Source of the DNA: Leptolyngbyaceae cyanobacterium
Lineage (GTDB): Bacteria; Cyanobacteriota; Cyanobacteriia; Cyanobacteriales; Aerosakkonemataceae
Direction: 5' to 3'
Length of the DNA stretch: 64,000 nt
Assembly: GCA_036703985.1 (NCBI GenBank)
Contig: DATNQN010000029.1
Span: 302,674 to 366,673, forward strand
Under the pieces are notes generated by a model. The model did not search any database. It had not been told where the DNA came from and saw nothing but the letters and a program-made list of their open reading frames with translations. Both the position numbers and the translations under genes were made by a program. This document shows positions 27,134 through 36,185 of the stretch, piece after piece; positions within the stretch are counted from its first letter, which is position 1; each line of letters begins with the position of its first letter.

Positions 27134-28681
27134 ATGACTCTCACCGAGCAAATTCTTTCCCAACTACCGGGGGATGTTCTAGGAGGGCTGCAAAAAGCCG
27201 ATCGCCTCTGGCAATCTCTCAAAAATGACACTCTACCCATACCAACTTCCATCAAAGAAAGTCAACATCCTTTAGGAGAAGTAGATTGGGATGTGATTAT
27301 CTGTGGTGGTACGTTAGGTATTTTGATAGGTGCTGCTTTGGCTCAATTAGGTTGGCGAGTAGCTTTAATTGAAAGAGGCTTTTTACGAGGAAGAGATCAA
27401 GAGTGGAATATCTCTCGCCCAGAATTAGAGAAATTTTTAGAATTAAATTTGCTTGCGGAATCAGAACTTAACCAAGCGATCGTTACCCAGTATAACCCGG
27501 CTCGTATCAGGTTTTTAGGCGGAAAAGAACATTGGGTAACAGATGTCCTGAATATCGGCGTTGACCCAGTTTTTTTGCTAGATACCTTAAAATCAAAATT
27601 TCTCAAGGCTGGTGGAGAATTATTTGAAAATACACCTTTCCAAGGAGCAGTCATTCACCCAGAGGGGGTGATGGTAGACGCTGGGAAAGGATTTAAAGGT
27701 CGGTTACTAATCGATGCAATGGGACATTTTTCCCCCATCGTCCAACAAGCTAGACAAGGGAAAAAACCAGATGGGGTTTGTTTGGTAGTGGGAAGTTGTG
27801 CGAAAGGATTTCCGAAAAATGACACCGGAGATTTGTTGGTTTCATTTACGCCCATCGAAAACCAATGCCAGTATTTCTGGGAAGCTTTCCCAGCCAAAGA
27901 TGGCAGAACCACTTACTTATTTACCTACATGGACGCTCACCCGGAACGCCCCAATCTATCAGATTTATTTGAAGATTATCTGCGTTTGCTACCCCAATAT
28001 CAAAATGTCGAATTGGCACAGTTGGATTTTCAAAGAGCCTTGTTTGGCTTTTTCCCCAGCTATCGCCAAAGTCCTCTCGAAATACCGTGGCATCGAATTT
28101 TAGCTGTGGGGGATAGTAGTGGCGCTCAATCACCTTTAAGTTTCGGTGGTTTTGGTGCGATGGTGCGTCATTTAAAACGGTTAACTAATGGCATTCACGA
28201 AGCTTTACAAAGCGAGCAATTAAGCCGAAATTCTTTGGCAATGCTTCAACCGTATCAGCCTAATATAGCGGTTACTTGGTTGTTTCAAAAAGCCATGAGC
28301 GTGGGGGTAAATGACAAAGTAAATCCTGCACAAATAAATCAACTTTTGTCTGCGGTTTTTCTGGAAATGGAACAGCTAGGAGAATCCGTGCTAAAGCCTT
28401 TTTTGCAAGATGTCGTTCAGTTTCCGGCTTTGTCGCAAACTCTCTTAAAAACACAGATATCTCATCCGAGATTAGTAATGAAGATTATTCCTCAAGTTGG
28501 TCTAGGGATTTTACTGGCTTGGATATTTCATTATCTTAACTTGGCGGCTTACTCTGGTTTGTATCAATTGGGAAAAATCGTGCAACCTGGATTGAAAAAT
28601 TTACCGCTAGGAGCGCAATACCACAGTCAACGGTGGATTGATGCGTGGAAATATGGTTCTGGAGGCGACTATTTCCATTGA
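27134..28681 (+). CDS. cruP: Lycopene cyclase CruP-type FAD flavoprotein
   Basis: A 515-residue FAD-dependent protein of the CruA/CruP family. The dinucleotide motif is DVIICGGTLGILIGAALAQLGWRVALIER at about 55-83. The next signature is WNISRPELEKFLEL, followed by YNPARIRFLGGKEHWVTDVLNIGVDP, typical of CruP. A second FAD motif (RILAVGDSSGAQSPLSFGGFG) lies near 323. CruA is a lycopene cyclase; CruP is a paralogue with weak or no cyclase activity, linked in plants to limiting carotenoid epoxidation and oxidative stress. A C-terminal hydrophobic region suggests membrane contact. The two tandem membrane proteins follow within 33 bp. Confidence 0.82.
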   Translation: MTLTEQILSQLPGDVLGGLQKADRLWQSLKNDTLPIPTSIKESQHPLGEVDWDVIICGGTLGILIGAALAQLGWRVALIERGFLRGRDQEWNISRPELEKFLELNLLAESELNQAIVTQYNPARIRFLGGKEHWVTDVLNIGVDPVFLLDTLKSKFLKAGGELFENTPFQGAVIHPEGVMVDAGKGFKGRLLIDAMGHFSPIVQQARQGKKPDGVCLVVGSCAKGFPKNDTGDLLVSFTPIENQCQYFWEAFPAKDGRTTYLFTYMDAHPERPNLSDLFEDYLRLLPQYQNVELAQLDFQRALFGFFPSYRQSPLEIPWHRILAVGDSSGAQSPLSFGGFGAMVRHLKRLTNGIHEALQSEQLSRNSLAMLQPYQPNIAVTWLFQKAMSVGVNDKVNPAQINQLLSAVFLEMEQLGESVLKPFLQDVVQFPALSQTLLKTQISHPRLVMKIIPQVGLGILLAWIFHYLNLAAYSGLYQLGKIVQPGLKNLPLGAQYHSQRWIDAWKYGSGGDYFH

Positions 28682-28714
28682 TATCTTAAATTTTAATAAC
28701 ATTGTGAGGAGAAA

Positions 28715-29419
28715 ATGATCGATCGTCAATCTCAAGGCATAAAATACTTTACGGTACTAATTAGTTTACTGCGCGATCGCCAAATATTTTTAGAGGAAAT
28801 TCGTCAAGGAGTGAGAATACCGAATAAAGTTTTCTCTTTGTTAATTTGCAGTTCCATATTTCTTGCCATCTATGGTGGCATTATCGGTATATCTCATAGC
28901 TGGATGCAAGCTTTGGCTTCTGCTGTTAAACTGCCAGCGCTTTACTTAATTACTTTGCTGATTTGTCTGCCAACTTTGTACTTTGCTAATATCATTTTTG
29001 GTTCCAAGCGCACTTTGGGTCAACATTTGGCTTTGGTGCTGACTGCGGTGGCATTAACTAGCGTCCTTTTGTTTAGTTTTGCACCGATTTCCCTGTTTTT
29101 CTTACTCAGTACCAACAGTTACCAATTTTTAATTTTACTGAATGTTATCATTTTTGCTTTGACAGGATTCATTGGCATTTCTTTTTTATATAAAGGAGCT
29201 AATTTAGTTCTAGAACAAAATACGGAAGGTTGGGATACTCGGCAGAAAATCTTAAAATTTTGGCTATTTCTTTATGGTTTTGTCGGTATGCAGTTAGGTT
29301 GGACGCTTAGACCTTTTTTCGGTACTCCTGATTCTCCGTTTTCATTGTTTAGAGAGAGAGAAGGAAACTTTTACGTTAGTGTCGTTCAATCTTTAGTTTA
29401 CCTGTTAGGCTTTCGTTAA
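28715..29419 (+). CDS. Multi-pass membrane protein, tandem copy 1
   Basis: A protein of 234 residues with about five to six hydrophobic helices (near 39-57, 66-85, 100-125, 131-155 and 184-200). The soluble N-terminus includes LLRDRQIFLEEIRQGVRIPNK and the C-terminus LGWTLRPFFGTPDSPFSLFRE. It resembles proteins sometimes labelled actin-binding WH2 domain-containing in filamentous cyanobacteria, but no real WH2 evidence is visible. GAGGAG lies 6-11 bp before the ATG. It follows cruP by 33 bp and precedes its paralogue by 34 bp, suggesting one operon. Function unknown. Confidence 0.75.
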   Translation: MIDRQSQGIKYFTVLISLLRDRQIFLEEIRQGVRIPNKVFSLLICSSIFLAIYGGIIGISHSWMQALASAVKLPALYLITLLICLPTLYFANIIFGSKRTLGQHLALVLTAVALTSVLLFSFAPISLFFLLSTNSYQFLILLNVIIFALTGFIGISFLYKGANLVLEQNTEGWDTRQKILKFWLFLYGFVGMQLGWTLRPFFGTPDSPFSLFREREGNFYVSVVQSLVYLLGFR

Positions 29420-29453
29420 AATTGTCGATTAAATATCGTTTGGAGATAAAGCA

Positions 29454-30158
29454 ATGAACGCTAAGGAATTTCAAACCCAAAATTATTTTATAGTATTAAT
29501 TGATTTGTTGCGCGATCGCCAAAGTTTTCTCGAAGAAATTCGCCAAGGAGTCAGGTTAAAAAGCAAGATTATTGCGTTGTTAGTTTGTAGTTCTTTATGC
29601 TTTGCTATTTACGGTGCAATCATCGGTTTGTATCACAGCGTACCTCAATCATTATCGGCGGCAATTAAACTGCCTTGTCTCTATTTGCTCACGCTTTTGA
29701 TTTGTTTGCCAACCTTATATATTTTTAATATATTTTTTGGTTCCGATCGCAGCCTTACCCAACACTTTATTATCGTTTTGACTGCGGCTTCTGTAATTAG
29801 CGCTCTTTTATTGGGGTTTGCACCAGTCACTTTGTTTTTTTTAATTACTACTGACAATTACCAATTTTTTAAACTGTTAAATGTAGCGATATTTGTTTTA
29901 ACAGGTGTAATTGGCATTCAGTTTCTTTATCAAGGAATGCAACTGGTTTCCGAACAAGATACAGAAGGAAAATTAGCTCGTACTCGTATTTTAAAATTTT
30001 GGCTATTGCTCTACGGTTTTGTGGGTAGCCAACTGGGATGGATCATCAGACCGATTTTCGGTACGCCCACTCAACCTTTTCAATTATTTCGAGAAATGCA
30101 GGGTAACGTTTACTTAGATATAGTAAATGCGATCGCGGAAATTTTGGGATTTAAGTAA
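29454..30158 (+). CDS. Multi-pass membrane protein, tandem copy 2
   Basis: Paralogue of the preceding gene with exactly the same length (234 residues) and the same helix layout. Long stretches match: LLRDRQSFLEEIRQGVRLKSK, KLPCLYLLTLLICLPTLY, LKFWLLLYGFVGSQLGW, and RPIFGTPTQPFQLFRE. The highest conservation is in the N-terminal RDRQ-FLEEIRQGVR helix and the C-terminal RPxFGTP loop, so these are probably the functional parts. Both copies carry a GCGATCGC at the same codons. A strong hairpin follows at 30172-30195. The two may form hetero-oligomers; this is inference. Confidence 0.75.
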   Translation: MNAKEFQTQNYFIVLIDLLRDRQSFLEEIRQGVRLKSKIIALLVCSSLCFAIYGAIIGLYHSVPQSLSAAIKLPCLYLLTLLICLPTLYIFNIFFGSDRSLTQHFIIVLTAASVISALLLGFAPVTLFFLITTDNYQFFKLLNVAIFVLTGVIGIQFLYQGMQLVSEQDTEGKLARTRILKFWLLLYGFVGSQLGWIIRPIFGTPTQPFQLFREMQGNVYLDIVNAIAEILGFK

Positions 30159-30171
30159 CTTCATTAATAGT

Positions 30172-30199
30172 GATAGGTAACGGGCGTTACCTATCCTTT
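30172..30199 (+). terminator. Hairpin terminator after the tandem pair
   Basis: GATAGGTAACG at 30172-30182 pairs with CGTTACCTATC at 30185-30195; CTTT and an A/T run follow. It lies 14 bp after the second membrane gene, closing the presumed operon. Confidence 0.7.
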
Positions 30200-30361
30200 A
30201 TAAAAAAAGGAATTAAAAATTATAAATTGAGAATAGTTCATCTAAATCAACCTAATTTATACCTATTTACTCTAAATTAAATCTTCTAATTTTTGAATCC
30301 TGTTTGGATCGGGTTCATAATATATATGTAAGCTTTAAGCATCTGCATTTAATTTAGTACT

Positions 30362-31186
30362 ATGAACTTTCCTTTAGCAAGGCAATATTTCTACCAAGAA
30401 ATTCATCAGTCCGATCGAGATGTAAATCTGGCTAAAGCAGCTTTATATATTGCCCAAGAAGAATACCCCAATCTAGATCCGGACGAATATCTTAATGCTT
30501 TAGATACAATGGCATCTGAAATAGAAGAACGTTTGCCAGTAGAACGCTATCCGTTGCGAATCATTCAAACGATCAATCAATATCTTTATGAAGATTTAAG
30601 TTTTACGGGCAATACAGAGGATTACTACGATCCCCGAAACAGCTTTTTGAATGAAGTGATCGATCGACGAACTGGTATTCCGATCGCTCTTTCACTAGTA
30701 TATCTAGAGATCGCTCAACGCCTAGATTTTCCTATGGTCGGGATCGGAATGCCGGGACATTTTCTGATTCGTCCAAACTTACCAGATATGAGTATCTATG
30801 TAGATGCGTTCAATCAGGGAGAGATTCTGTTCGAGCAAGATTGCCAAGAAAGACTTTCCGAAATTTATCAGCAACCTATAGATTTAAAACCCTCCTTTGT
30901 AGAGCCAGTCAGTAACCGACGTTTTTTAGCACGGATGCTGATGAATCTGAAATTAATTTATCTTAACCGTAACGATCTGACTAGAGCATTAGCAGTAATC
31001 GAACGCTTGTTACTTTTATATCCCGGTGCGCCAGTAGAATTGCGCGATCGCGGACTTTTATTTTACCAATTAGGAGAGTGGGTGTCTGCGTGTCAAGATT
31101 TAGAAAGTTACTTATTTCAAGTCCCTAGTGCCGAGGACACAGATGTAATTCGCCAATTGGTCGCACAAATGCGTCAGCATTTATAG
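30362..31186 (+). CDS. SirB1 family transglutaminase-like/TPR protein
   Basis: A 274-residue member of the SirB1 family. The transglutaminase-like N-terminal part includes ARQYFYQEIHQSDRDVNLAKAALYIAQEEYP, then DYYDPRNSFLNEVIDRRTGIPIALSLVYLEIA and the GMPGHFLIR segment with a conserved His. The catalytic Cys of true transglutaminases is not present at the expected NSFLN position. From about 190 a TPR-like region follows (NDLTRALAVIERLLLLYPG). The biochemical function is unknown in all members. The gene stands alone. Confidence 0.85.
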   Translation: MNFPLARQYFYQEIHQSDRDVNLAKAALYIAQEEYPNLDPDEYLNALDTMASEIEERLPVERYPLRIIQTINQYLYEDLSFTGNTEDYYDPRNSFLNEVIDRRTGIPIALSLVYLEIAQRLDFPMVGIGMPGHFLIRPNLPDMSIYVDAFNQGEILFEQDCQERLSEIYQQPIDLKPSFVEPVSNRRFLARMLMNLKLIYLNRNDLTRALAVIERLLLLYPGAPVELRDRGLLFYQLGEWVSACQDLESYLFQVPSAEDTDVIRQLVAQMRQHL

Positions 31187-31472
31187 AAAAAAGAATTTAC
31201 AATTCAGGAGTCGAAGTAATTTATTTACCTAACGATCGATCCAAATATATATCTGCGTACCCTATGCGCTACGCGCAGGCTATGCCAACGGAAAAGCTTT
31301 GCTTACATCTGCGGTTAGCTGTAGAGATCTGCGGTAAAAATACTTCTCTCACTACTTTTCGGATCGGCTCATTAGATAAGAACATGAATTTTTAACGCCA
31401 TAGATCTTAAACTAGAAATAAGCCGAGCGTTTAACATGAATTAACGGTCAGGGAATTCAATCAAATTTTGGC
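31187..31472. other. Gap with short repeats
   Basis: 286 bp with no gene. It holds a near-palindromic GC patch (ATGCGCTACGCGCAGGCTAT) at about 31264-31283, a common type of cyanobacterial intergenic repeat, and AACATGAATT twice (31381-31390 and 31433-31442). No promoter or riboswitch could be assigned. Confidence 0.4.
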
Positions 31473-31862
31473 GTGAAGATGAATCAAACTACTGAAACCA
31501 TCACAGCGATTGATGAAAAGCTTTCCAATCGCGAAATCCAACTCGACCCAGCGGGATATTTTATTATTTATCTAGACCGGAATGCCGAACTAATTTGTGC
31601 CAAGCATTATACGAATGTAATTAACGATCGAGGTTTAGCAGTCGATCCGGAAACTGGAAAAGTAATTCCAGCCAAAGGAAAAGTAGAAAGAACAGCTACA
31701 ACTCTTTTTACTGGCAGAACCGCCAAAGAACTTTGCGTAAAAATTTTGGAAGAAACTCAGCCCTGTCCGGTTAGCCTTCTAGATCATGCCGCTTATTTAG
31801 GACGAGAATTCGTGCGGGCTGAGATAGCTTTAATTAATGGGCAAGAATACGTGCAGGACTAA
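31473..31862 (+). CDS. DUF4346 domain protein
   Basis: 129 residues if read from the GTG at 31473; the ATG two codons later (31479) is an equally possible start. It matches the cyanobacterial DUF4346 domain: QLDPAGYFIIYLDRNAELICAKHYTNVINDRG, then the conserved DPETGKVIPAKGKVERTA, and SLLDHAAYLGREFVRAEIAL near the end. Similar domains occur next to or fused with tetrahydromethanopterin methyltransferase subunit A-like proteins; the function in cyanobacteria is unknown. Its TAA stop overlaps the TAG stop of the convergent psb32 gene in the tetranucleotide CTAA. Confidence 0.75.
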   Translation: MKMNQTTETITAIDEKLSNREIQLDPAGYFIIYLDRNAELICAKHYTNVINDRGLAVDPETGKVIPAKGKVERTATTLFTGRTAKELCVKILEETQPCPVSLLDHAAYLGREFVRAEIALINGQEYVQD

Positions 31863-32590
31863 GAACCCATTGACTGATACCAATAGTAAGTTGCCATTGG
31901 GATCACAGTGGCAGCAATTAACAAACCAATTACCCAAACAGTAGAACTACCGCGTTCGGTTTTGGTTTCTTCCGCCTTGGCAAAAGTACCTTCCACCTGA
32001 AGGTTGTCAGCTACTTGTGGTGGGCCGGGATCGGGCTGACCGGATAATACGGCAACCAAGCGATCGCTCGCATCAGAAAAGGCTTGGTTGTATTTGTCAC
32101 CTTGTTTTAGCGGTACTAAGACGGTTTCGGAAGCTACGCTCTGGGCAATTTCATCTGGCATAATGGACTTTACCTTGCCGCCAGTATGAATAGCAGAGGC
32201 ATTAGTCACCGTATCGATCGCTAGCAAAGTTTGATTAGCTTGTGCTTCGGGGGTGGGAAACCATTTTTCAAAGAGTTTATCGGTAAAACTTTGAATTGTT
32301 TCATCGTAATCGAGGTGACGAATAGTAACTATCCGCACTTGATTATTGGTTTGATTTGCTAAATTTTCGAGAGAACTACTAATTTTCCCTTCGGTAGCGC
32401 GACTGAGAACCTCAGCTTTGTCAATTATCCAAGTGCGATCGCCAGCTGGGAGAGTCGGCATTTCATAGATACTCGTCGCCCAAGCCGGTGCGGTAAATAT
32501 CTGAGTTGCCAGTAACATTAACCCTACTGACAAAATCAAATGATGGAGAAATTTTCTCCCATTGGTAATGTGGTATAAGTACTGTTTCAT
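31859..32590 (-). CDS. psb32: Photosystem II repair protein Psb32-like (TPM domain)
   Basis: About 243 residues from the ATG at 32590 (an upstream in-frame TTG at 32620 is less likely). An N-terminal signal sequence ends near PAWA. The TPM_phosphatase domain follows: WIIDKAEVLSRATEGKISSSLENLA, then QVRIVTIRHLDYDET and the LLAIDTVTNASAIHTGGKVK segment. A single C-terminal helix (VWVIGLLIAATVIPMATYYW) anchors it. This matches Psb32, which protects and helps repair photosystem II under light stress. It ends convergently on the DUF4346 gene with overlapping stops. Confidence 0.85.
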   Translation of the reverse strand: MKQYLYHITNGRKFLHHLILSVGLMLLATQIFTAPAWATSIYEMPTLPAGDRTWIIDKAEVLSRATEGKISSSLENLANQTNNQVRIVTIRHLDYDETIQSFTDKLFEKWFPTPEAQANQTLLAIDTVTNASAIHTGGKVKSIMPDEIAQSVASETVLVPLKQGDKYNQAFSDASDRLVAVLSGQPDPGPPQVADNLQVEGTFAKAEETKTERGSSTVWVIGLLIAATVIPMATYYWYQSMGS

Positions 32591-32640
32591 AGAACGAACC
32601 GAAAAAAGGCTTTTTTCCAAAATACTACGATCGTCATTCG

Positions 32641-32670
32641 ATTTTAGATTTTAGATTTTAGATTTTAGAT
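32641..32670. repeat. ATTTTAG heptamer array at the ureG stop
   Basis: Four exact units of ATTTTAG plus AT. The array contains the ureG stop (TTA at 32658-32660 on the plus strand) and its last three sense codons. Confidence 0.9.
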
Positions 32671-33281
32671 GGAATCTCACCCATATGAAGGCAGATAAAG
32701 TCGATCGCTGATGAAAGTCCTTCTCGTTTCTTTAAATTGGTAAAAATAAAAGGTCGATCGCCGCGCATCTTTTTGGCGTCTCGTTCCATCACCGCCAAAT
32801 CTGCCCCCACCATTGGCGCTAAGTCTATTTTGTTAATCACCAGTAAATCGGATTTGGTAATGCCGGGGCCGCCTTTACGGGGAATTTTATCACCTGCGGC
32901 TACATCGATCACGTAAATGGTTAAATCTACTAATTCCGGGCTAAAAGTAGAAGCGAGGTTATCGCCGCCGCTTTCGACAAAAATTAAGTCGAGATCGCTA
33001 AATTTTTCTTCCATTTGTTCGATCGCAACTAAATTCATCGAAGCGTCTTCGCGGATCGCCGTATGGGGACAACCGCCAGTTTCTACTCCCAGAATGCGAT
33101 CGCTACCCAACGCCTGCGATCGGACTAAAAACTGAGCATCTTCCTGAGTATAAATATCATTAGTTACCACCGCAATACTGTAGCGATCGCGCATTGCTTT
33201 ACACAACGCATCAACTAACGCCGTCTTTCCCGACCCCACTGGGCCAGCAATTCCCACCCGGAAAGCATTCATACCATTCAC
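32658..33281 (-). CDS. ureG: Urease accessory GTPase UreG
   Basis: A 207-residue SIMIBI-class GTPase that delivers energy for nickel insertion into urease. P-loop [11 protein letters not shown] is at 13-23; the metal-site Cys-Pro-His is in [15 protein letters not shown] near 65-79; [21 protein letters not shown] is the switch region; NKIDLAP gives base specificity. The final residues SKI and the stop lie inside an ATTTTAG repeat array, so the C-terminus is repeat-derived. It follows ureF on the same strand by 120 bp, a gap filled by heptamer repeats. Confidence 0.97.
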   Translation of the reverse strand: MNGMNAFRVGIAGPVGSGKTALVDALCKAMRDRYSIAVVTNDIYTQEDAQFLVRSQALGSDRILGVETGGCPHTAIREDASMNLVAIEQMEEKFSDLDLIFVESGGDNLASTFSPELVDLTIYVIDVAAGDKIPRKGGPGITKSDLLVINKIDLAPMVGADLAVMERDAKKMRGDRPFIFTNLKKREGLSSAIDFICLHMGEIPSKI

Positions 33282-33307
33282 TCCAGCGCTATCACATTTA
33301 CTATTTT

Positions 33308-33404
33308 GGCAGGGGGCAGGGGGCAGGGGAAAAGGAAAGGGAAATTTGTTAACTATAACTCCTGAATTCTGAATTCTGACTCCTGAATTCTGCCTCCTTC
33401 TTCA
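33308..33404. repeat. Heptamer arrays filling the ureF-ureG spacer
   Basis: 33308-33342 holds GGCAGGG three times and then GAAAAGG AAAGGGA. 33356-33404, read on the minus strand from the ureF stop, divides into seven units: TGAAGAA, GGAGGCA, GAATTCA, GGAGTCA, GAATTCA, GAATTCA, GGAGTTA. The first three bases of the first unit are the ureF stop codon. Confidence 0.85.
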
Positions 33405-34079
33405 ACTCCGAAATAAACGACTGTACTGATTTTCATGAGTCATACTTGCCAAAGATAATCCCCATCCACAAGTACCGATTTGGTCATCATCCAAAACGAG
33501 AAGTTTTTCTGTGGTGCTAATTATATAAGGATGTAAATCTAAAAGTAGCTGTTGACCCGCAGTTTGCCCTAAAGGAATCAATTTGACGCCAGCATTCACC
33601 AAATTGGTCGCCCAACTGTGTAAATAACCAATTGCAGCTACATCAGGAGAAATCTGCCAATGAACGGCGGCGATCGCAAAAGCGATCGCGTAATTACAAT
33701 TTTGATTAAGCTGGGAAAATACAGAACTCAGTTCAGGCTGCAACTTTTGCAACAAACGAGATAAAGCCCTACCCATTTGCCAACTTTGTTCCCGCAATTC
33801 TTCAGTCTCCCTAGCTGCGGAAGCCCAAGCATTCCAATATTCTAAAGTATGCAAATCAATTAACTTAGCAGACTGATAACCGCGTAACATCAGCCACGTC
33901 TCCAGCCTAATCGCACCGTAGCGAAGTTCCTCCTCCAGCCAATGTTGCAGACTTTGCCGATCGGAAATTACACCTTTTTCCACTAAACTTTCTATACCTT
34001 CCGAATAGCTATATGCCCCCACTGGTAAAGCAGAATTAGTTAGTTGCAGTAAACTTAAAAGCGCCAAATTATCAACCAT
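33402..34079 (-). CDS. ureF: Urease accessory protein UreF
   Basis: A 225-residue all-helical urease chaperone that bridges apo-urease and UreG. The family features are [27 protein letters not shown] near residue 6-32, then [37 protein letters not shown], and the C-terminal [16 protein letters not shown] that inserts into UreG in the complex. It is the middle gene of the ureE-ureF-ureG group. Its stop codon starts a run of heptamer repeats. Confidence 0.95.
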   Translation of the reverse strand: MVDNLALLSLLQLTNSALPVGAYSYSEGIESLVEKGVISDRQSLQHWLEEELRYGAIRLETWLMLRGYQSAKLIDLHTLEYWNAWASAARETEELREQSWQMGRALSRLLQKLQPELSSVFSQLNQNCNYAIAFAIAAVHWQISPDVAAIGYLHSWATNLVNAGVKLIPLGQTAGQQLLLDLHPYIISTTEKLLVLDDDQIGTCGWGLSLASMTHENQYSRLFRS

Positions 34080-34159
34080 AAGAGAATGATTAGCTCGATT
34101 TAGCCGATATTTCTACCAATTTCCCGGTTAGTCTCTATTTAATTTTGACTTTTTACCGA

Positions 34160-34594
34160 TCAATGGCTGTGTCCGTAAGCACCTGCTTCTGGCTGAAACG
34201 GGACAACTTCCTCTTGTACTTGTACCCCCAAATGGTCTAGCATATCCTTCAATACCGAATCGGGAGATAAGCGTAAGTAGGTGGGTGCAATTTCTAAGGG
34301 TACGTGACGATTTCCCAAATGATAAGCAGCCCGCAATAGCATTAGAGGTGTATCCGCTCTCACTGTTAAAACAGGTTCCGGTTTAGCAGCTATCCTTACC
34401 AGCGTACCGTCCTCGGATTTTAACAAATCGCGATCGCGCAAAACCGTTCCTCTAGGTAAACGGAGGAACAACTCTTCTCCTTCAGGGGTCTGCAAGCGAT
34501 AACGGCTGCGCGTGCGCTCAAAAGCTGTCAGTGCAAGAGTAAAACTGGCTGCCAAATGAGAATCTGCTGGTAAAATTTCCGTCAAAACTAACAT
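34160..34594 (-). CDS. ureE: Urease accessory nickel chaperone UreE
   Basis: A 144-residue UreE which carries nickel to the urease maturation complex. The N-terminal domain has the [28 protein letters not shown] pattern. The C-terminal metal domain contains the [14 protein letters not shown] helix with its conserved histidine and LGVQVQEE. The tail is a short GHSH rather than the long His-rich tail of Klebsiella. It is first of the ureE-ureF-ureG series on the minus strand. Structural urease genes are not in the window. Confidence 0.93.
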   Translation of the reverse strand: MLVLTEILPADSHLAASFTLALTAFERTRSRYRLQTPEGEELFLRLPRGTVLRDRDLLKSEDGTLVRIAAKPEPVLTVRADTPLMLLRAAYHLGNRHVPLEIAPTYLRLSPDSVLKDMLDHLGVQVQEEVVPFQPEAGAYGHSH

Positions 34595-34938
34595 GATTTT
34601 AGAGAAAGAGAAAGAAACGGAGAAAAAAAGGAGAAAGAAAATAGTAAGTATTATATATTTTCCCCATCCTCCTATCCTCCCATCCTTCTTTCCCTTCTTT
34701 CCCTATTTCCTCTTCTCCAAATGGACAGTTCAAAAATTGGCTGAGAATCCGTGTTTACACCACCCGTCAAGCTTAGATAGCGATCGCGGTTTTCGGATTC
34801 AGTTCGCAAACTGTCCTCAAATCCGTATATTCACCAGGATGGGTGATTTGAAATAGAAATCAAATGATTTATTACTAGATCATAAATACGTGAGATCACT
34901 GGGGTGCATTTTTCAGAGACTTATCTGATTTATCAGTC
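34595..34938. other. Gap: pyrimidine tract, divergent promoters
   Basis: 345 bp between divergent ureE and the LuxR-type gene. 34660-34720 is strongly pyrimidine-rich on the plus strand (CCTCC/CTTCC runs). No convincing ORF, terminator or operator was seen; an 87-codon frame here is low complexity and unlikely to be real. Confidence 0.4.
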
Positions 34939-34950
34939 GTGAAGGGAATT

Positions 34951-35583
34951 ATGAGTTTAACCATGAATGCCGCAACAACTGCCCCAGCTACTAAATTCAA
35001 CAATCAAATTAAGCAACTAAAAGAAGTTACATTTTTACCGAATGTTGAATCTACTTACTTTTTACAAGGAGTGCTAGAAGGATTTATTGATGGGATTTTA
35101 ATATTAACCGAACAGAAAGAGTTAGTCCATGCAAATCAAGCTGCTACAAGAATTTGTAATCAATTTGCCGAATTGGAACACCAAGAAACTTTAATACCTG
35201 CGGAAATTTGGCGAATTTGCGAATCTTTAATCGAAAGTCGCGATCTGTTTTTCAATCAAAAAATCGTGCTAGAGTCCGAATTTTCCCCCAATAACTCGAT
35301 TAATTTACGGATACGCGCCCGCTGGCTAAAATTAGAACAAATCAGGCGTCCTTGCTTGTTAGTAACTCTAGAAGATCGCTATCAATCACTTCAGAGAATG
35401 GTCAATAACGACACTCAGCAATTCAATTTAACCCCTCGGGAAGCAGAAGTTTGGTTACTTTATCGTACTAACCATTCCTATAAAGAGATTGCAGATAAAT
35501 TGTATATTACCCTCAATACAGTCAAGAAACATATGAAAAACATTCATGCCAAAAGAAAAGCAATTTGTGAGGAAGAAATCTAA
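34951..35583 (+). CDS. PAS-like/LuxR-type DNA-binding regulator
   Basis: About 210 residues. I took the ATG at 34951; a GTG at 34939 and an ATG at 34963 are also in frame. The N-terminal part has a PAS-like segment (LEGFIDGILILTEQKELVHANQAATRICNQ) that could bind a ligand or partner. The C-terminal 65 residues are a LuxR helix-turn-helix: FNLTPREAEVWLLYRTNHSYKEIADKLYITLNTVKKHMKNIHAK. It lacks a response-regulator receiver domain, so it is not a two-component regulator. It is a single gene. Targets are unknown. Confidence 0.85.
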   Translation: MSLTMNAATTAPATKFNNQIKQLKEVTFLPNVESTYFLQGVLEGFIDGILILTEQKELVHANQAATRICNQFAELEHQETLIPAEIWRICESLIESRDLFFNQKIVLESEFSPNNSINLRIRARWLKLEQIRRPCLLVTLEDRYQSLQRMVNNDTQQFNLTPREAEVWLLYRTNHSYKEIADKLYITLNTVKKHMKNIHAKRKAICEEEI

Positions 35584-35602
35584 ATATACTAGCAGATAAA
35601 CG

Positions 35603-36091
35603 CTAGGAACCAGACTGAATACGCAGCAATTCTCGATCGATCCTTTCTTGAAGTGCCGCATCGGAATTGCGGCTCTTATTGATCTGAAAGAAGCGAGTAA
35701 CAGATAACTGATTAGCTTGTATAGTTACTCTGGAAAAATCACAAAAATTCTTCACATCATTTCGGATGTTAATATCGAGATCTTCTAATTGTTGTGGTAC
35801 ATCGCAAGTAATATCAGGTATATTTCCACCAGTTCTATTCTTAATTTCTCCTACTAAAGCTTGCCGTCTTTTTTCAATGGTAAAAGCAGCCCTAGCAAAT
35901 CTTACCACTTCTTCATCGCTGACAGCTTGCGCGTAAGCAGAAGAACTGAACATCATATTAGGTGAATTTGCCGATAGATCGGGAACTACTCCACATAGCA
36001 AACCGAGCGAAGAAAGTAAAGTAACCAAAAAAGATCGCGACAGCATCCCATAGGGGAAAGAGCGAGAAATATCAAAGTATAATTTCATCAT
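35603..36091 (-). CDS. DUF4168 exported protein
   Basis: A 162-residue protein with an N-terminal signal sequence (hydrophobic FLVTLLSSLGLLCG near 22-35, cleavage probably after SAYAQA). The mature part has the DUF4168 pattern: VSDEEVVRFARAAFTIEKRRQALVGEIKN, then QLEDLDINIRNDVKNFCDF and RFFQINKSRNSDAALQERIDRELLRI. These are small helical periplasmic proteins of unknown function. The start at 36091 leaves a 20-residue pre-signal extension; the Met at residue 16 (36046) is an alternative start. It is convergent with the LuxR-type gene 20 bp away. Confidence 0.75.
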   Translation of the reverse strand: MMKLYFDISRSFPYGMLSRSFLVTLLSSLGLLCGVVPDLSANSPNMMFSSSAYAQAVSDEEVVRFARAAFTIEKRRQALVGEIKNRTGGNIPDITCDVPQQLEDLDINIRNDVKNFCDFSRVTIQANQLSVTRFFQINKSRNSDAALQERIDRELLRIQSGS

Positions 36092-36185
36092 GCTGGAATA
36101 GTTTTAAGAACTAACACGCTAAATTGTTTCAATAGTTTTGAACTATTTTAGGAGTGTTAAGTTCCTCCATTTGGGTGATGACTGA

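Noticed and set aside
34593..34856. 87-codon plus-strand ORF in the ureE upstream gap
   Set aside because: Runs through a polypyrimidine tract giving Lys/Pro/Phe low complexity; no credible protein character.
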